Origin: Schlegelella_A sp031360885
Lineage (GTDB): Bacteria > Pseudomonadota > Gammaproteobacteria > Burkholderiales > Burkholderiaceae_C
Reading direction: 5' to 3'
NCBI GenBank assembly: GCA_031360885.1
Contig: JANMCC010000094.1
Span: forward strand, 9,488-73,487
Length of the DNA: 64,000 nucleotides
Numbering within the stretch: position 1 is the stretch's first letter; each line of letters opens with the position of its first letter. This document shows, one piece after another, positions 42,863-52,161 of the stretch. The notes below the pieces were generated by a model. It had not been told where the DNA came from. It did no database searches and was given only the letters and a program-made list of their open reading frames with translations. A program made the translations under genes and the position numbers.

Positions 42863-44053
42863 CTAGAACGGGAGCAGCTTGAAGTTCGCGACGCGTTCCG
42901 CGAACCAGAGCCCGGCGATCGCCATCGCCATGACCGAGCCGCCGCGGATCACGACCGGGCGATAGCGCTTCCAGTGGCGCAGGCCGAACAGCACCGCAGT
43001 CGTTGCCAAGACGATCATCAGCTGCCCCGCCTCGAGGCCGAGGTTGAACTGGAGCAGCGCCCAGGCGAAGTCGGCGGTCGGCAGGTTGAGCTCGGCGAGG
43101 ACGCTGGCGAAGCCGAAGCCGTGGATCAGGCCGAAGAAGAAGGTCACGACCACCCGGCGCACGGGAAAGACCGGCCAGACGTTGTCGATCGCCGCGAGCA
43201 CGATCGTCACCGCGATCGCCGGCTCGATGAACCACGACGGCAGCGACACCAGCTTCAGCGCTGCGAGCGCCAGGGTGATGGAGTGGGCGACGGTGAAGGC
43301 GGTGACGATGCCCACCACCGGCAGGATCGCCTGCGAAAGCCGATCGACCGGCTGCCAGCGCCCTTCCCCACGCCGCATCACTGCCGGCAGCAGCAGGCAG
43401 AGCAGGAACAGGACGTGGTCGTAGCCGCCGAGGATGTGGCGGATGCCTTCTTGCAGGAACGGCCAGCGCGACGGCGCATCGCCCGCCACGCCGGAGGACG
43501 ACGCGCTCGCGCCGCTGCCTGCGGCCACTGCCGCAGTGCCCGCGGTCGGCGCGCGCGCCGGATCGAGCACCGAGAGCGCGACCGGCTCGCCCGGCCGCTC
43601 CACCTTGGCGATGCCGCGATGCGTCGGATCCACCTCGGCGAACAGCGAGTAGCGGATCACCGGCGGCGCCGGGAGCGTGCAGCTCGACGACAGGTGCAGC
43701 ACCGCGTACGCGCCGTCGTTGCGCCGCTCGAGCGCTCGTTCGCCGGGCCGCAGTTCGCAGCCCTCGATCGCCAGGCGCGCCGTCGCGTAGGCCTCGATCC
43801 GCGGCCACGCCGCCTTGATCTCGCCCCAGGTGAGCTTGCCGTCGCCGTCGGCGTCGAGGTCGAGGGCGATGTCGAGATCGCGCAGGGCGATGTCCCAGCG
43901 CAGCGCGAGCGCGCCGGGCTTGGCATCGATCTGCAGGTACGAGTCGCTCGACTTGTGCGCCTGCGCGCCGCCCGCGAGGAGCACGAGCGCGAGCCCCAGG
44001 CCGGCGCGCCGCGCCGTCCTGCCCACCGGCGCGAGCAGGTCAGAACAGCGCAT
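42863..44053 (-). CDS. HupE/UreJ_2-type membrane protein with an EF-hand loop
   Basis: The 396-residue protein has a signal peptide, a periplasmic N-terminal domain and a C-terminal HupE/UreJ-like membrane part with about six helices (EGIRHILGGYDHVLFLLCLL and FGLIHGFGFASVLAELNL are typical, with His residues that may bind metal). Residues about 68-79 read DADGDGKLTWGE, a full 12-residue EF-hand calcium loop. The family is linked to nickel or other metal transport, but this subfamily's role is unknown. It overlaps the TPR gene by 14 bp and ends the DUF4331 cluster. Confidence 0.8.
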   Translation of the reverse strand: MRCSDLLAPVGRTARRAGLGLALVLLAGGAQAHKSSDSYLQIDAKPGALALRWDIALRDLDIALDLDADGDGKLTWGEIKAAWPRIEAYATARLAIEGCELRPGERALERRNDGAYAVLHLSSSCTLPAPPVIRYSLFAEVDPTHRGIAKVERPGEPVALSVLDPARAPTAGTAAVAAGSGASASSSGVAGDAPSRWPFLQEGIRHILGGYDHVLFLLCLLLPAVMRRGEGRWQPVDRLSQAILPVVGIVTAFTVAHSITLALAALKLVSLPSWFIEPAIAVTIVLAAIDNVWPVFPVRRVVVTFFFGLIHGFGFASVLAELNLPTADFAWALLQFNLGLEAGQLMIVLATTAVLFGLRHWKRYRPVVIRGGSVMAMAIAGLWFAERVANFKLLPF

Positions 44054-45206
44054 CGATCCGCCGGTCGTGCAGGCCGAGCGAGGCTTTCAGCTGCTTCGCC
44101 TCGGCGATGGCCGCGGCGTCGCCGCTCGCCCGGGCCGACTCGGCGAGCAGCAGCACGTCGAGCGGCTCGCGCTGCTGCTCGACATTGCCGCGCGCCAGCG
44201 ACAGCGCGCGCCCGGGCGCGGCCTCGACATGCAAGGCGAACATCGCCTGCTCGCGGCCATGGAACTTCTTCGCCTCCGGCCGCTGGTTGGCGAGCGCGAT
44301 GCGCTCGCGCATCTCGGCGACGTCGGCCGGCGCCGCCGCGGTCCTCGCCCGCGTGCCGGCGATCGCCAGGCGCAGCACCACCGCGTCGGTGCGCGGCTCG
44401 CCCTTCAAGGTCGCCAGGGCCTCGGCCGGCCGGCCCTGGGCGATCAGGAAGTCGGCGTAGGCGATCGCCGCGTAAGTGTCGGGGCCGAGCGCGAGCACGC
44501 GCCGGTACGCGGCGTCGGCCGCGGCGCTGCGGCCCTCGCGCTGCTCGAGCTCGGCGAGCGAGGTGAGGAGCCAGCCTTGCGTCGCCGGCGGCAGGCGCGG
44601 CTCGGCGAGCAGCGCCTCGAAGCTCTTGCGCGCCTTCGCGACGTCGCCGCGCAGGGCGGCGTTCTCGGCAAGGCAGGCACCGGCATGCAAGGCGGCGCCT
44701 GCACCGGCCACACGCCGGCACGACTCGTCCGATTCGGCGTAGCGTCCCTGCACGCGCAGCACCGTCGCGAGCGTGAGCCAGGCCTGCGCCTGGCGGTCCG
44801 CGCCCGGGCGCGCGAGCAACTGGCGCAGGGTCGCCACCGAGGCGTCGAACTCGTGCAGGTACTGCTGCAGGGTCGCGCGCATCAGCAGCACCTCGTCGGG
44901 CGCGCTCGACGCATCGGGCCAGGGACGCAGCGCGGCGAGCGCGAGTCCGGCGAAGCGCGGATCGCCGGCCTCGCGGGCGCGGTCGAGCTCGCGGCCGGCC
45001 ACGCTGACCGCGAGCGCGGCGTCGTCGGGCCGGGCGGCGAGCTCCTTGCGCAGGCGCCTGTCTTCGGCGCGGTTGCCGGCGGCGGCGGGCAGGACCTCGA
45101 TCACCTCGTCGTCGCGCGCGGGAACGATGGGCTCGGCGCGAACGCCGGCCGCAAAAAGCAGAAGACCGGCCGCCAGGGCGCCGGTCGCAAGTGAGTTCAT
45201 CCGCAT
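44040..45206 (-). CDS. Exported TPR-repeat protein
   Basis: The 388-residue protein has a signal peptide (MNSLATGALAAGLLLFAAGV) and several tetratricopeptide-like helices from about residue 100 to 260 (AWLTLATVLRVQGRYAESDE, AYRRVLALGPDTYAAIAYAD). TPRs bind other proteins. It lies between the lipoprotein and HupE-like genes and its end overlaps the latter, so it probably scaffolds a complex with them. Confidence 0.8.
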   Translation of the reverse strand: MRMNSLATGALAAGLLLFAAGVRAEPIVPARDDEVIEVLPAAAGNRAEDRRLRKELAARPDDAALAVSVAGRELDRAREAGDPRFAGLALAALRPWPDASSAPDEVLLMRATLQQYLHEFDASVATLRQLLARPGADRQAQAWLTLATVLRVQGRYAESDESCRRVAGAGAALHAGACLAENAALRGDVAKARKSFEALLAEPRLPPATQGWLLTSLAELEQREGRSAAADAAYRRVLALGPDTYAAIAYADFLIAQGRPAEALATLKGEPRTDAVVLRLAIAGTRARTAAAPADVAEMRERIALANQRPEAKKFHGREQAMFALHVEAAPGRALSLARGNVEQQREPLDVLLLAESARASGDAAAIAEAKQLKASLGLHDRRIDALF

Positions 45207-45250
45207 CGCGGTCCGATCGTAAGGGAGGCGCGAACGCCTCCCTTCGATCC

Positions 45251-45496
45251 TCAATCCACCTTCTGCGGTTCGCTGGTCTCGTCGGTCGGGCCGGTGACCG
45301 CGGCCGTGTCCACCGGCTCCAGCATCTCGGCCGAGGACGCGACGAGCTTCTTCAGGTAGTCGATGAAGCCGTCGATCGACGCGCTGGCGCTCGCCGGCAC
45401 CTCGCTCGTCGCCGGCGGCGCGTTGTGGTCGTTGCCGCCGCAAGCGGCGACCAGCGAGGCCACGAACAGCGCCGCCACGATTGCTTTGGTTCGCAT
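45251..45496 (-). CDS. Small lipoprotein
   Basis: The 81-residue protein has a lipoprotein signal MRTKAIVAALFVASLVAACG, with the lipobox Cys after VAA. The mature part is short and acidic with no family I can name. It sits 13 bp after the DUF4331 gene and before the TPR gene, so it is probably part of the same transcription unit. Confidence 0.75.
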   Translation of the reverse strand: MRTKAIVAALFVASLVAACGGNDHNAPPATSEVPASASASIDGFIDYLKKLVASSAEMLEPVDTAAVTGPTDETSEPQKVD

Positions 45497-45509
45497 GGCA
45501 AGGCTCCTT

Positions 45510-47129
45510 TCAGCGCGCGCCGGGAATCGGCGTGCCGAGGTACGGGAACGCCGGCAGCAGCGGACCCGCGGCCTTGACCTTTGCGCCGGCCTGGTCGACC
45601 CCGTCGTGAAGATTGAAGGCCGCCGCGCCCAGGGGCACGTTGCCCGGGTTGCAGGTCGCGCCGAGCTTGTAGGTATCGGCCATGCCGTTGGCCACGCACA
45701 GGCCGCCCATCACCGCCACCAGCGAGATGTCGACGACGTCGTCGTTCGGACGCCGGCCGTTCGGATAGCCGGCGAGGTCGCCGCCCGGGCCCGCCAGCAG
45801 GCCGCCGAGCAGGCCGAGCCGGTTCTGCATCGCCTCGGGCGTTGCCGGGATCGCGGTGTTCAGGCGCAGCATCTCGGACGCGACGCCGGTCGCCGGCGAG
45901 TTGCCGAAGGCCTTCGGCTGGGTCACGCCGGAGATGCCGGTGAGGAAGGTCGTCACGAGGTCGGTGCGCGGGAAGTTCTTCGGCGCGATGTTCGGCGTGG
46001 CGAGCGCGATCTCGATCAGCGCCGGCAGCGTCGGGTTGGTGACGTAGGTGGCGAACTGGCCGTCGTCCTTCGGCTTCGAGTTGTTGAACTTGTCCTTGTC
46101 GGGCAGACCGATGATCACCTCGTTGATCAGCGGATGGCCGAGGCGCGAGACCTGCGTCCACGCGCCGCCGGCGATCGCCGAGGTGGCGTAGCCGCTCTTG
46201 GGCGCGTTGCTCAGCAGCGACCCCTGGCGCAGGCTGGCCGTCGTCCAGCCGCCGATCACCGGATCGGCGCCGCCGGCGGCGACGAGGCAGCTCGTCGGCA
46301 CCTCGATCTCGAGCGCGGTCACGTTCTTGTCGGCGAGATCGTCGGCGCCGGCGTCCTTCTGCGCCGGGTCGAGCAGGAACGCCGCTTCGGCGGCGCTGAA
46401 GTCGGCTGCGCCCGGCACGTTGATCAGGTCGAAGATCACGCCGAGGTTGACCGCGAACGGGTCCTTGCGCTGGCCGACGAACACCTTGCCCGGCGTGCTG
46501 CAGCCCGGGATGTTCACGCTGTAGACGTGCTGCGCGGCGTAGGCGGCGTAGTTGGGAATCGTCTTCACGCCGATGTTGTCGGACGGCTTGGCGAAGGTGG
46601 CGCTGCCGCCGTTGGCGTTGGTCACCGCGGACCGGACGCCGGTGCGACGGTCACCGCGAACGACGTCGACGGTGAAGGTCTCGTTGACGTTGAGCGCGGC
46701 GGCGTTGGGTGCGGTCACCTGGCCGGCCTGGGTGAGCGGGATCGCGACGTTGCTTCCGCCGATCGGCAGGGTCACGCCCTTCAGCGCATTGTTGAAGCGG
46801 AACTGGAAGGTGATGTCTTCCCTGCCGTCGCCGTTGTTGTCGATGTGGATCTCGTAGAGCGCGTTCGAGTCGAGCTTGAAGTAGTTCGGGCCGCCGTACG
46901 AATCCTGCAGCGGCAGGTAGTTGGCCACCAGCGTGACGAAGCCGGCACGGCCGGTCTCGTAGCTGTTGAACATGTAGAAGTCGGTGCCGTCGACCTTCGG
47001 CGTGGCGGTGATCGCCGGCGCTTCCCGGTGGCTGGATGCTTGCGCCGGCAGGCCGACGAGTCCGTACAGTGCACCGACTGCGGCCACGATCGGCAGCAGG
47101 CGGGCGCGATGCGCTTGATGGGGTTTCAT
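45510..47129 (-). CDS. DUF4331 exported protein
   Basis: The 539-residue protein starts with a signal peptide ending at LPAQA, and continues SSHREAPAIT and DGTDFYMFNSYETGR, the signature opening of DUF4331. NNGDGREDITFQFRF is a Ca-binding-like stretch. The function of DUF4331 is not established. It is the first gene of the DUF4331-lipoprotein-TPR-HupE group; this set is seen together in several proteobacteria to my recollection. Confidence 0.85.
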   Translation of the reverse strand: MKPHQAHRARLLPIVAAVGALYGLVGLPAQASSHREAPAITATPKVDGTDFYMFNSYETGRAGFVTLVANYLPLQDSYGGPNYFKLDSNALYEIHIDNNGDGREDITFQFRFNNALKGVTLPIGGSNVAIPLTQAGQVTAPNAAALNVNETFTVDVVRGDRRTGVRSAVTNANGGSATFAKPSDNIGVKTIPNYAAYAAQHVYSVNIPGCSTPGKVFVGQRKDPFAVNLGVIFDLINVPGAADFSAAEAAFLLDPAQKDAGADDLADKNVTALEIEVPTSCLVAAGGADPVIGGWTTASLRQGSLLSNAPKSGYATSAIAGGAWTQVSRLGHPLINEVIIGLPDKDKFNNSKPKDDGQFATYVTNPTLPALIEIALATPNIAPKNFPRTDLVTTFLTGISGVTQPKAFGNSPATGVASEMLRLNTAIPATPEAMQNRLGLLGGLLAGPGGDLAGYPNGRRPNDDVVDISLVAVMGGLCVANGMADTYKLGATCNPGNVPLGAAAFNLHDGVDQAGAKVKAAGPLLPAFPYLGTPIPGAR

Positions 47130-47253
47130 GTTTGTCCTCGCTCCTGGGTCATGGATGTCGGGAGCCGTGCAACCGGTTCTCCCACCCGACTTTTCGCCTC
47201 AAGCGAACCGTCTGTTGCCCGTGTACGCGCCCATCCTGCGTTCGGATGCGCCT

Positions 47254-47278
47254 GGAACGAAACGAGGATTCGGCGTAA
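47254..47278 (+). promoter_or_regulatory. Possible ECF-sigma-type promoter
   Basis: In the 204-bp gap between divergent DUF4331 and DUF1223 genes, GGAAC (47254-47258) is followed after 15 nt by CGTAA (47274-47278). This resembles ECF-sigma promoters (GGAAC, then CGT). A mirror arrangement (GGAACTT...CGTTTC) can be read on the other strand. Direction and use are unproven. Confidence 0.25.
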
Positions 47279-47333
47279 GTTCCAAGCGAGCCCTGCCGAC
47301 CAAGCACCATTGCCTGCAGCGAAAGCCCGTGCC

Positions 47334-48110
47334 ATGAATGCATTCCGCCTCGACTCCCTCGCCGCTTTCTTTCCGGGCATGGCGCTTGCCGGCGCGGCCG
47401 CGCTCGCGAATGCGCCTGCGCCTGCGCTGGCCGGCGAGGCGTGCATGGCGCGCAGCGGCGCGACTTCCGCGCCGGTGGTCGAGCTCTATACGTCCGAAGG
47501 CTGCAACTCCTGCCCGCCGGCCGATCGCTGGCTCTCGAAGCTGAAGGCCGACCCTAACGTGGTCGCCCTCGCCTTCCATGTCGACTACTGGGACCGTCTC
47601 GGCTGGAAGGACCGCTTCGCCAGCGCCGCCTTCACCAGCCGCCAGGCGGAGCAGCAGGCGAGCAACGGCGCACGCTTCAGCTACACGCCGCAGGTCGTCG
47701 TCGACGGCCAGGATCGCAAGGACTGGCCCGGCATCGCCGCGCCGATCGGCAAGCGCGCCGCGTCGCCGGTCGACGTGCTGCTGACGCGCGAGGGCGATCG
47801 CGTCACCGCCACCGTGCAGGCCTCCTCACGTGCGCCGAAGCGGCTGGCCGCGTACTGGGCGGTGACCGAGCAGGACCACGTCAGCAACGTCAAGGCCGGC
47901 GAGAACCGCGGCGTGACGCTGCAGCACGACTACGTGGTGCGCGACTACACGAGCGTGCCGGCGTGGACCGCGAGCGCGACCGCACCGCAGACTGTCGCCT
48001 TCCGGCTACCGGCGCAGAGCGACGCGACGCCGCATCCGCGAGCCGTCAACCTCGTCGTCGTCGACGCCGACACCGGTCGCCCGGTGCAAGCCGTCAAGCT
48101 GGGCTGCTGA
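47334..48110 (+). CDS. DUF1223 thioredoxin-fold exported protein
   Basis: The 258-residue protein has a signal peptide (residues 1-34, ending PALAGEA). The core begins VVELYTSEGCNSCPPADRWL with a Cys-x-x-Cys in a thioredoxin-like place, followed by FHVDYWDRLGWKDRFASAAF. DUF1223 proteins have unknown substrates; a periplasmic redox role is likely. It is transcribed away from the DUF4331 group. Confidence 0.88.
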   Translation: MNAFRLDSLAAFFPGMALAGAAALANAPAPALAGEACMARSGATSAPVVELYTSEGCNSCPPADRWLSKLKADPNVVALAFHVDYWDRLGWKDRFASAAFTSRQAEQQASNGARFSYTPQVVVDGQDRKDWPGIAAPIGKRAASPVDVLLTREGDRVTATVQASSRAPKRLAAYWAVTEQDHVSNVKAGENRGVTLQHDYVVRDYTSVPAWTASATAPQTVAFRLPAQSDATPHPRAVNLVVVDADTGRPVQAVKLGC

Positions 48111-48116
48111 ACAGAG

Positions 48117-48186
48117 CCCCCACGCTCACTTCGCTCGCTGCCCCCCGAGGGGGCGGCGGCGCCCTTGGGGCGGCCCGGCGGGCGCC
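48117..48186 (+). repeat. Dispersed GC-rich repeat, copy A
   Basis: It opens with CCCCCACGCTCACTTCGCTC, continues GCTGCCCCCCGAGGGGGC and ends in a second inverted repeat around CCTTGGGGCGGCCCGGCGGG. It lies between the convergent ends of the DUF1223 gene and the SDR gene. Copies B and C share this pattern. Such repeats are familiar from Comamonadaceae and related genomes. Confidence 0.85.
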
Positions 48187-48189
48187 GCG

Positions 48190-49095
48190 CTAGTCAGGCG
48201 CGCGCAAGGCCGAGCGCAACTCGGCGCCGATCTCCGGCTTGCCGGCGAATGGATCGGTCGGGTTGCGCGCCTGCACCACGTCTTCGAGCCGCGTCTGCAC
48301 GCTGCCCAGCGCCTTCGGGTGGCTGTAGATGTAGAAGCGGTCGGCCTCGATCGCATCGAAAACGAACTGCGCGACATTCGCGGCGCTGACCTTGCCGTGG
48401 CCGACAGCCTTGTCGTTCATCGCCTTGCCGATGAGCTGGCTGCGCGTCGGCCTGGCCGCGGGCGCGCCCGCGGGGCGGTTCCGCTCGCTCGCCGAGATGC
48501 CGGTCGGCACGAAGAACGGGCACAGCACCGAGGCGCTGATCTGGTCGGTGACCAGGCGCAGGTCCTGGTACAGCGTCTCGCTGAGCGAGACCACCGCATG
48601 CTTGCTGACGTTGTAGACGCCCATGTTGGGCGGATTGAGCAGCCCCGCCATCGACGCGGTGTTGACGATGTGGCCTTCGTAGGCCGGGTCCTTCGCCGCC
48701 GCGGCCAGCATCATCGGCGTGAAGACGCGCACGCCATGCGCCACGCCCATGATGTTGACGCCGATCACCCACTCCCAGTCGGCGAGCGTGTTCTCCCAGA
48801 TCAGCCCGCCGGCGCCGACGCCGGCGTTGTTGAAGACGAAGTGCGGCGCGCCGAAGCGCTTCTCGACCGCCTGCCCGAGCGCTTCGACATCGGCCGCCTT
48901 GCTGACGTCGACGCGTTGCGCCAGGACCTTGGCGCCCAGCCCTTCGATCTCGGCGGCGGCGCGCTCCAGCGCGTCGTCCTGGACGTCGGCCATGACGACG
49001 TTCATGCCGCGCTGCGCGGCGATGCGAGAGGTCTCGAGGCCGAAGCCCGAGCCGGCGCCGGTGATGACGGCCGTGCGGCCGCTGAACTGCTTCAT
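48190..49095 (-). CDS. Short-chain dehydrogenase/reductase
   Basis: The 301-residue SDR has the cofactor motif TAVITGAGSGFG, NNAG in FVFNNAGVGAGG, and the active-site Ser, Tyr and Lys in NTASMAGLL and YNVSKHAV. The substrate is unknown. ATG overlaps the stop of the GST gene (ATGA). It is the last gene of the lipid cluster. Confidence 0.9.
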   Translation of the reverse strand: MKQFSGRTAVITGAGSGFGLETSRIAAQRGMNVVMADVQDDALERAAAEIEGLGAKVLAQRVDVSKAADVEALGQAVEKRFGAPHFVFNNAGVGAGGLIWENTLADWEWVIGVNIMGVAHGVRVFTPMMLAAAAKDPAYEGHIVNTASMAGLLNPPNMGVYNVSKHAVVSLSETLYQDLRLVTDQISASVLCPFFVPTGISASERNRPAGAPAARPTRSQLIGKAMNDKAVGHGKVSAANVAQFVFDAIEADRFYIYSHPKALGSVQTRLEDVVQARNPTDPFAGKPEIGAELRSALRAPD

Positions 49096-50030
49096 GAACC
49101 TTCCTTCTTCAATGCCTTGACGTGAAAACCGATGCGCGGGAAGTGGACGTGGACGGTGCCGGCCCGGGCATCGACGCGCTCGACCACGACCTCGGCGGCG
49201 TCGAGGCCGACCAGGCTGCCGACGACCTCGTCGTGGGCGTAGTCGGCCGGCGTCACGCCGACCATCGTGCCGGCGGCCAGGCCCGCGTCGGCGTCCACCC
49301 TGCACGCCGCGAACGAGGTCGCCGAATGAGCCAATGCGATCGCCTCGGCGCTCGCCATCGGTTCGGGGCTGCCGTGGCCGAATGCGGTGACCCGCTCGTA
49401 CCAGACGTCGACGCGCCGGTAGTTCTCGAGATGCGCCGCCACCGGCGGAGCGCGGCGCACGAACCAGATCGACTGCACCGCCGCGAAGTCGGCGATCGAC
49501 GGCAGCGCGCCCAGCAGGAACGGCCGGTCGTCGGCGAGCAGGTGCTCGAGGCGACCGAGATAGTCGTGGAAGGCCGCGGCCTGGTCGTGCAGGGGCGCGC
49601 GGCGAAACGCCGGCGACATCGCCGCGCGGTCGGCGCCGAAGGCCTTCACCGCTTCCGGCGGCAGGCCGGCGAAGAGGTGGGCCACGCCCGCCGGCTGCAT
49701 GGTGAACGGCACCGCGGTCCAGAAGAACGACTGGTCGGCCCACTGGGCGACGATCGCCGCCAGGCCATGCGTCGCCTCGGGATAGAGAGGCGGCTCGGGA
49801 ACGCGCCGGTCGATCACCCGGCACATCAGCGCCGAATCGCAGTAGACGTCGGCGCCGATCTGCATGAACGGCGTGCGCCGGTAGCCCCCGGTCAGGGCGA
49901 CCACGTCGGGCTTGGGCAGGACGCTGGGCACCGTCACCGAGCGCCAGCGCATCTGCTTCATGCCGAGGACGAGGCGCACCTTCTCCGAGAAGGGCGAGGT
50001 CGCGTAGTGATGCAGAACGATGTCGTCCAT
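49092..50030 (-). CDS. Glutathione S-transferase-like protein
   Basis: The 312-residue protein starts with a thioredoxin-like GST N-domain (MDDIVLHHYATSPFSEKVRL), with helical C-domain up to about 230 and an extra C-terminal beta-rich domain of about 80 residues. The extra part (GTMVGVTPADYAHDEVVGSL) occurs in a group of betaproteobacterial GSTs. It lies between the desaturase and SDR genes; its substrate is unknown. Confidence 0.85.
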   Translation of the reverse strand: MDDIVLHHYATSPFSEKVRLVLGMKQMRWRSVTVPSVLPKPDVVALTGGYRRTPFMQIGADVYCDSALMCRVIDRRVPEPPLYPEATHGLAAIVAQWADQSFFWTAVPFTMQPAGVAHLFAGLPPEAVKAFGADRAAMSPAFRRAPLHDQAAAFHDYLGRLEHLLADDRPFLLGALPSIADFAAVQSIWFVRRAPPVAAHLENYRRVDVWYERVTAFGHGSPEPMASAEAIALAHSATSFAACRVDADAGLAAGTMVGVTPADYAHDEVVGSLVGLDAAEVVVERVDARAGTVHVHFPRIGFHVKALKKEGS

Positions 50031-50035
50031 GGGTG

Positions 50036-51112
50036 TCAGCGCCCCGTCGCGAGAGAGGCGCCGCGCGGCTTGCGCGCGGCGAAGACGAGGCCCAGGGTCT
50101 CGCCCAGATCGCGCACCTCGGCGCCGGCGAGCGCCCCCTTGTCGCGCAGCAGGCGGTGCAGGCGCGGCAGGTGGTAGTGCGGCACGGCGGGGTACAGGTG
50201 GTGCTCGAGGTGGTAGTTCACGTGATGCGGGAACAGCGCCCAGCGGCCGAGGACGTTGACGGCGCCACCCCAGGTGCGGTTGGTCCGCGCCGCGGTCAGC
50301 GGCGAGCTGAAGTCGGTGGTCGCGCCGTGCTCGCAGATCGCGCGCAGGCGCAGGATCGGCTGCAGCACGGTAAGCATCGGAAGCAGCCACAGCACGGCGT
50401 ACAGCGCGAGCCCGTGCAGGCCGGCGACCGCCAGGCAGGCGAGCGGCAGCGCGAGCTGGAAGGCGATCACCGCGAGCCGGTCGGCCCGCGCCGCGGCGCG
50501 CAACTGCGGCGAGGTGTCGTCGAGCGGCCGGGCGGCGCGATTCGTCAGGTCGTTGATCGCGGGCGCGCCGAAGAAGTAGGCGAAGGTCTTCCAGGCGTTG
50601 AGGCCGAGCATGTCCTCGGCGAGCTTCTTCCACAGGTAGGCGCGGCCACGCGGGTAGCCGCCATGGATCGCCGTGTCGGGATCCTCCGCGGTGTAGAGGT
50701 TGTTGTGATGCAGGCGGTGGACGACGCGGTAGGTGCACATCGAGATCGCGCCGGCCATGCCGATCAGCCGGCCGACGGCGTCGTTGACGGCGCGGTTCGA
50801 GAACAGCCGGTAGTGGGCCGACTCGTGCGCGAGGATGAAGAGCGCGTGCTGCTGCACGCCGACGACCAGCACCGACAGTGCGAGCCAGGGGCTCGGCCAG
50901 CCCCAGGCGGCGAAGGCGATCGCCGCGGCGATCGTCACCAGCGTCTGCAGCACGGCCAGGGCCGAGCGCCGGTCGTCGAGGCGCGTCAGCGGCGTCAGCT
51001 CCTCGGCCGAGAGAATGCGCCGCGCCGCCGCGTTGCCCGAGCCCGCCGCGCTGGAGCCGAGTGGTCGCAGGTCGTCGCGAAATTCCTCGCCGGGCGCGCG
51101 GGTCGGGTCCAT
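50036..51112 (-). CDS. Membrane fatty acid desaturase
   Basis: The 358-residue protein has the three histidine boxes of di-iron desaturases: HESAHYRLF, HRLHHNN and HVNYHLEHHLYP, with two hydrophobic regions between. It introduces a double bond into a lipid acyl chain or a similar substrate at the membrane. It lies 6 bp from both the GST gene and the MDR gene, so it is surely cotranscribed with them. Confidence 0.9.
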   Translation of the reverse strand: MDPTRAPGEEFRDDLRPLGSSAAGSGNAAARRILSAEELTPLTRLDDRRSALAVLQTLVTIAAAIAFAAWGWPSPWLALSVLVVGVQQHALFILAHESAHYRLFSNRAVNDAVGRLIGMAGAISMCTYRVVHRLHHNNLYTAEDPDTAIHGGYPRGRAYLWKKLAEDMLGLNAWKTFAYFFGAPAINDLTNRAARPLDDTSPQLRAAARADRLAVIAFQLALPLACLAVAGLHGLALYAVLWLLPMLTVLQPILRLRAICEHGATTDFSSPLTAARTNRTWGGAVNVLGRWALFPHHVNYHLEHHLYPAVPHYHLPRLHRLLRDKGALAGAEVRDLGETLGLVFAARKPRGASLATGR

Positions 51113-51118
51113 GTGCCT

Positions 51119-52141
51119 TCAGTCCACCCGCACCAGCTGCTTGCCGAAGTTGCGGCCCTTGAGCAGGCCGAGGAAGGCCTCGGGCGCGGCGGCGAGGCCC
51201 TCGGCGATCGTCTCGCGGTACTTCAGCGTGCCGGCGGCGACCCGCGTGCCGAGCTCCTTCAGCGCCTCGGGCCAGACCTCCATGTGCTCGCTGACGATGA
51301 AGCCTTCGACCCGCAGGCGCGACTGCAGGATGAGCTGCGGTTGCTGCAGCGGAATCGAATGGCCGTCGTAGCCGCTGATCATTCCGCAGAGGGCGATGCG
51401 GCCGAACGCGTTCATCCGCGCCAGGGTCGCGTCGAGGACGGCGCCGCCGACGTTCTCGAAGCAGCCGTCGACGCCGTCGGGCGTGGCCGCCGCCAGCGCC
51501 GCTTGCAGCGCCTTGGGATCGGCGTGCGCCTTGTAGTCGATGCAGGCGTCGAAGCCGAGCTCGCCGGTGACGTAGGCGCACTTGTCGGCGCCGCCGGCGA
51601 TGCCCACCGCGCGGCAGCCACGCGCCTTGGCGAGCTGGCCGACGACGCTGCCGACCGCGCCGCTGGCGGCGCTGACGACGATCGTCTGCCCCGCCTTCGG
51701 CTCGCAGATGCCGACCAGCCCGTACCACGCGGTGACGCCCGGCATGCCCACCGGGCCGAGGTAGGCCGAGAGCGGCACGTGGCTCGTGTCGAGCTTGCGC
51801 AGCACGCCGCGCGCGGTGGCGTCGAAGAGCGCGAACTGCTGCCAGCCGCCCATGCCGGCGACGTTGTCGCCCGGCTCGAAGGCCGGATGCTTCGAGGCGA
51901 CGACCTCGCCGACGGTGCCGCCGAGCATCACCTGGCCGAGCGGCTGCGGGGCCGCGTAGTTCTTGGCGTCGTTCATGCGCATGCGCATGTACGGGTCGAG
52001 GCTGAGGAAGCGGTTGCGGACCAGCACCTGCCCGTCCGCGGGCTCGGCGACGGGAACCTCGACCAGGCTGAAGTTGGCCGCGCTCGCCTCGCCCGTGGGG
52101 CGCGACGCGAGAAGGATCTGCTGGTTGGAGCGGTTCGCCAT
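51119..52141 (-). CDS. NADP-dependent medium-chain oxidoreductase
   Basis: The 340-residue MDR protein is of the leukotriene-B4-dehydrogenase/curcumin-reductase type. FLSLDPYMRMRMND is a family signature, VSAASGAVGSVVGQLAKARG the NADPH-binding loop, and ENVGGAVLDATLARMN follows. It probably reduces a double bond next to a carbonyl. The ATG at 52141 is preferred over 52165. Confidence 0.92.
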   Translation of the reverse strand: MANRSNQQILLASRPTGEASAANFSLVEVPVAEPADGQVLVRNRFLSLDPYMRMRMNDAKNYAAPQPLGQVMLGGTVGEVVASKHPAFEPGDNVAGMGGWQQFALFDATARGVLRKLDTSHVPLSAYLGPVGMPGVTAWYGLVGICEPKAGQTIVVSAASGAVGSVVGQLAKARGCRAVGIAGGADKCAYVTGELGFDACIDYKAHADPKALQAALAAATPDGVDGCFENVGGAVLDATLARMNAFGRIALCGMISGYDGHSIPLQQPQLILQSRLRVEGFIVSEHMEVWPEALKELGTRVAAGTLKYRETIAEGLAAAPEAFLGLLKGRNFGKQLVRVD

Positions 52142-52161
52142 GAGATTTCCCTTGCCGTCGA

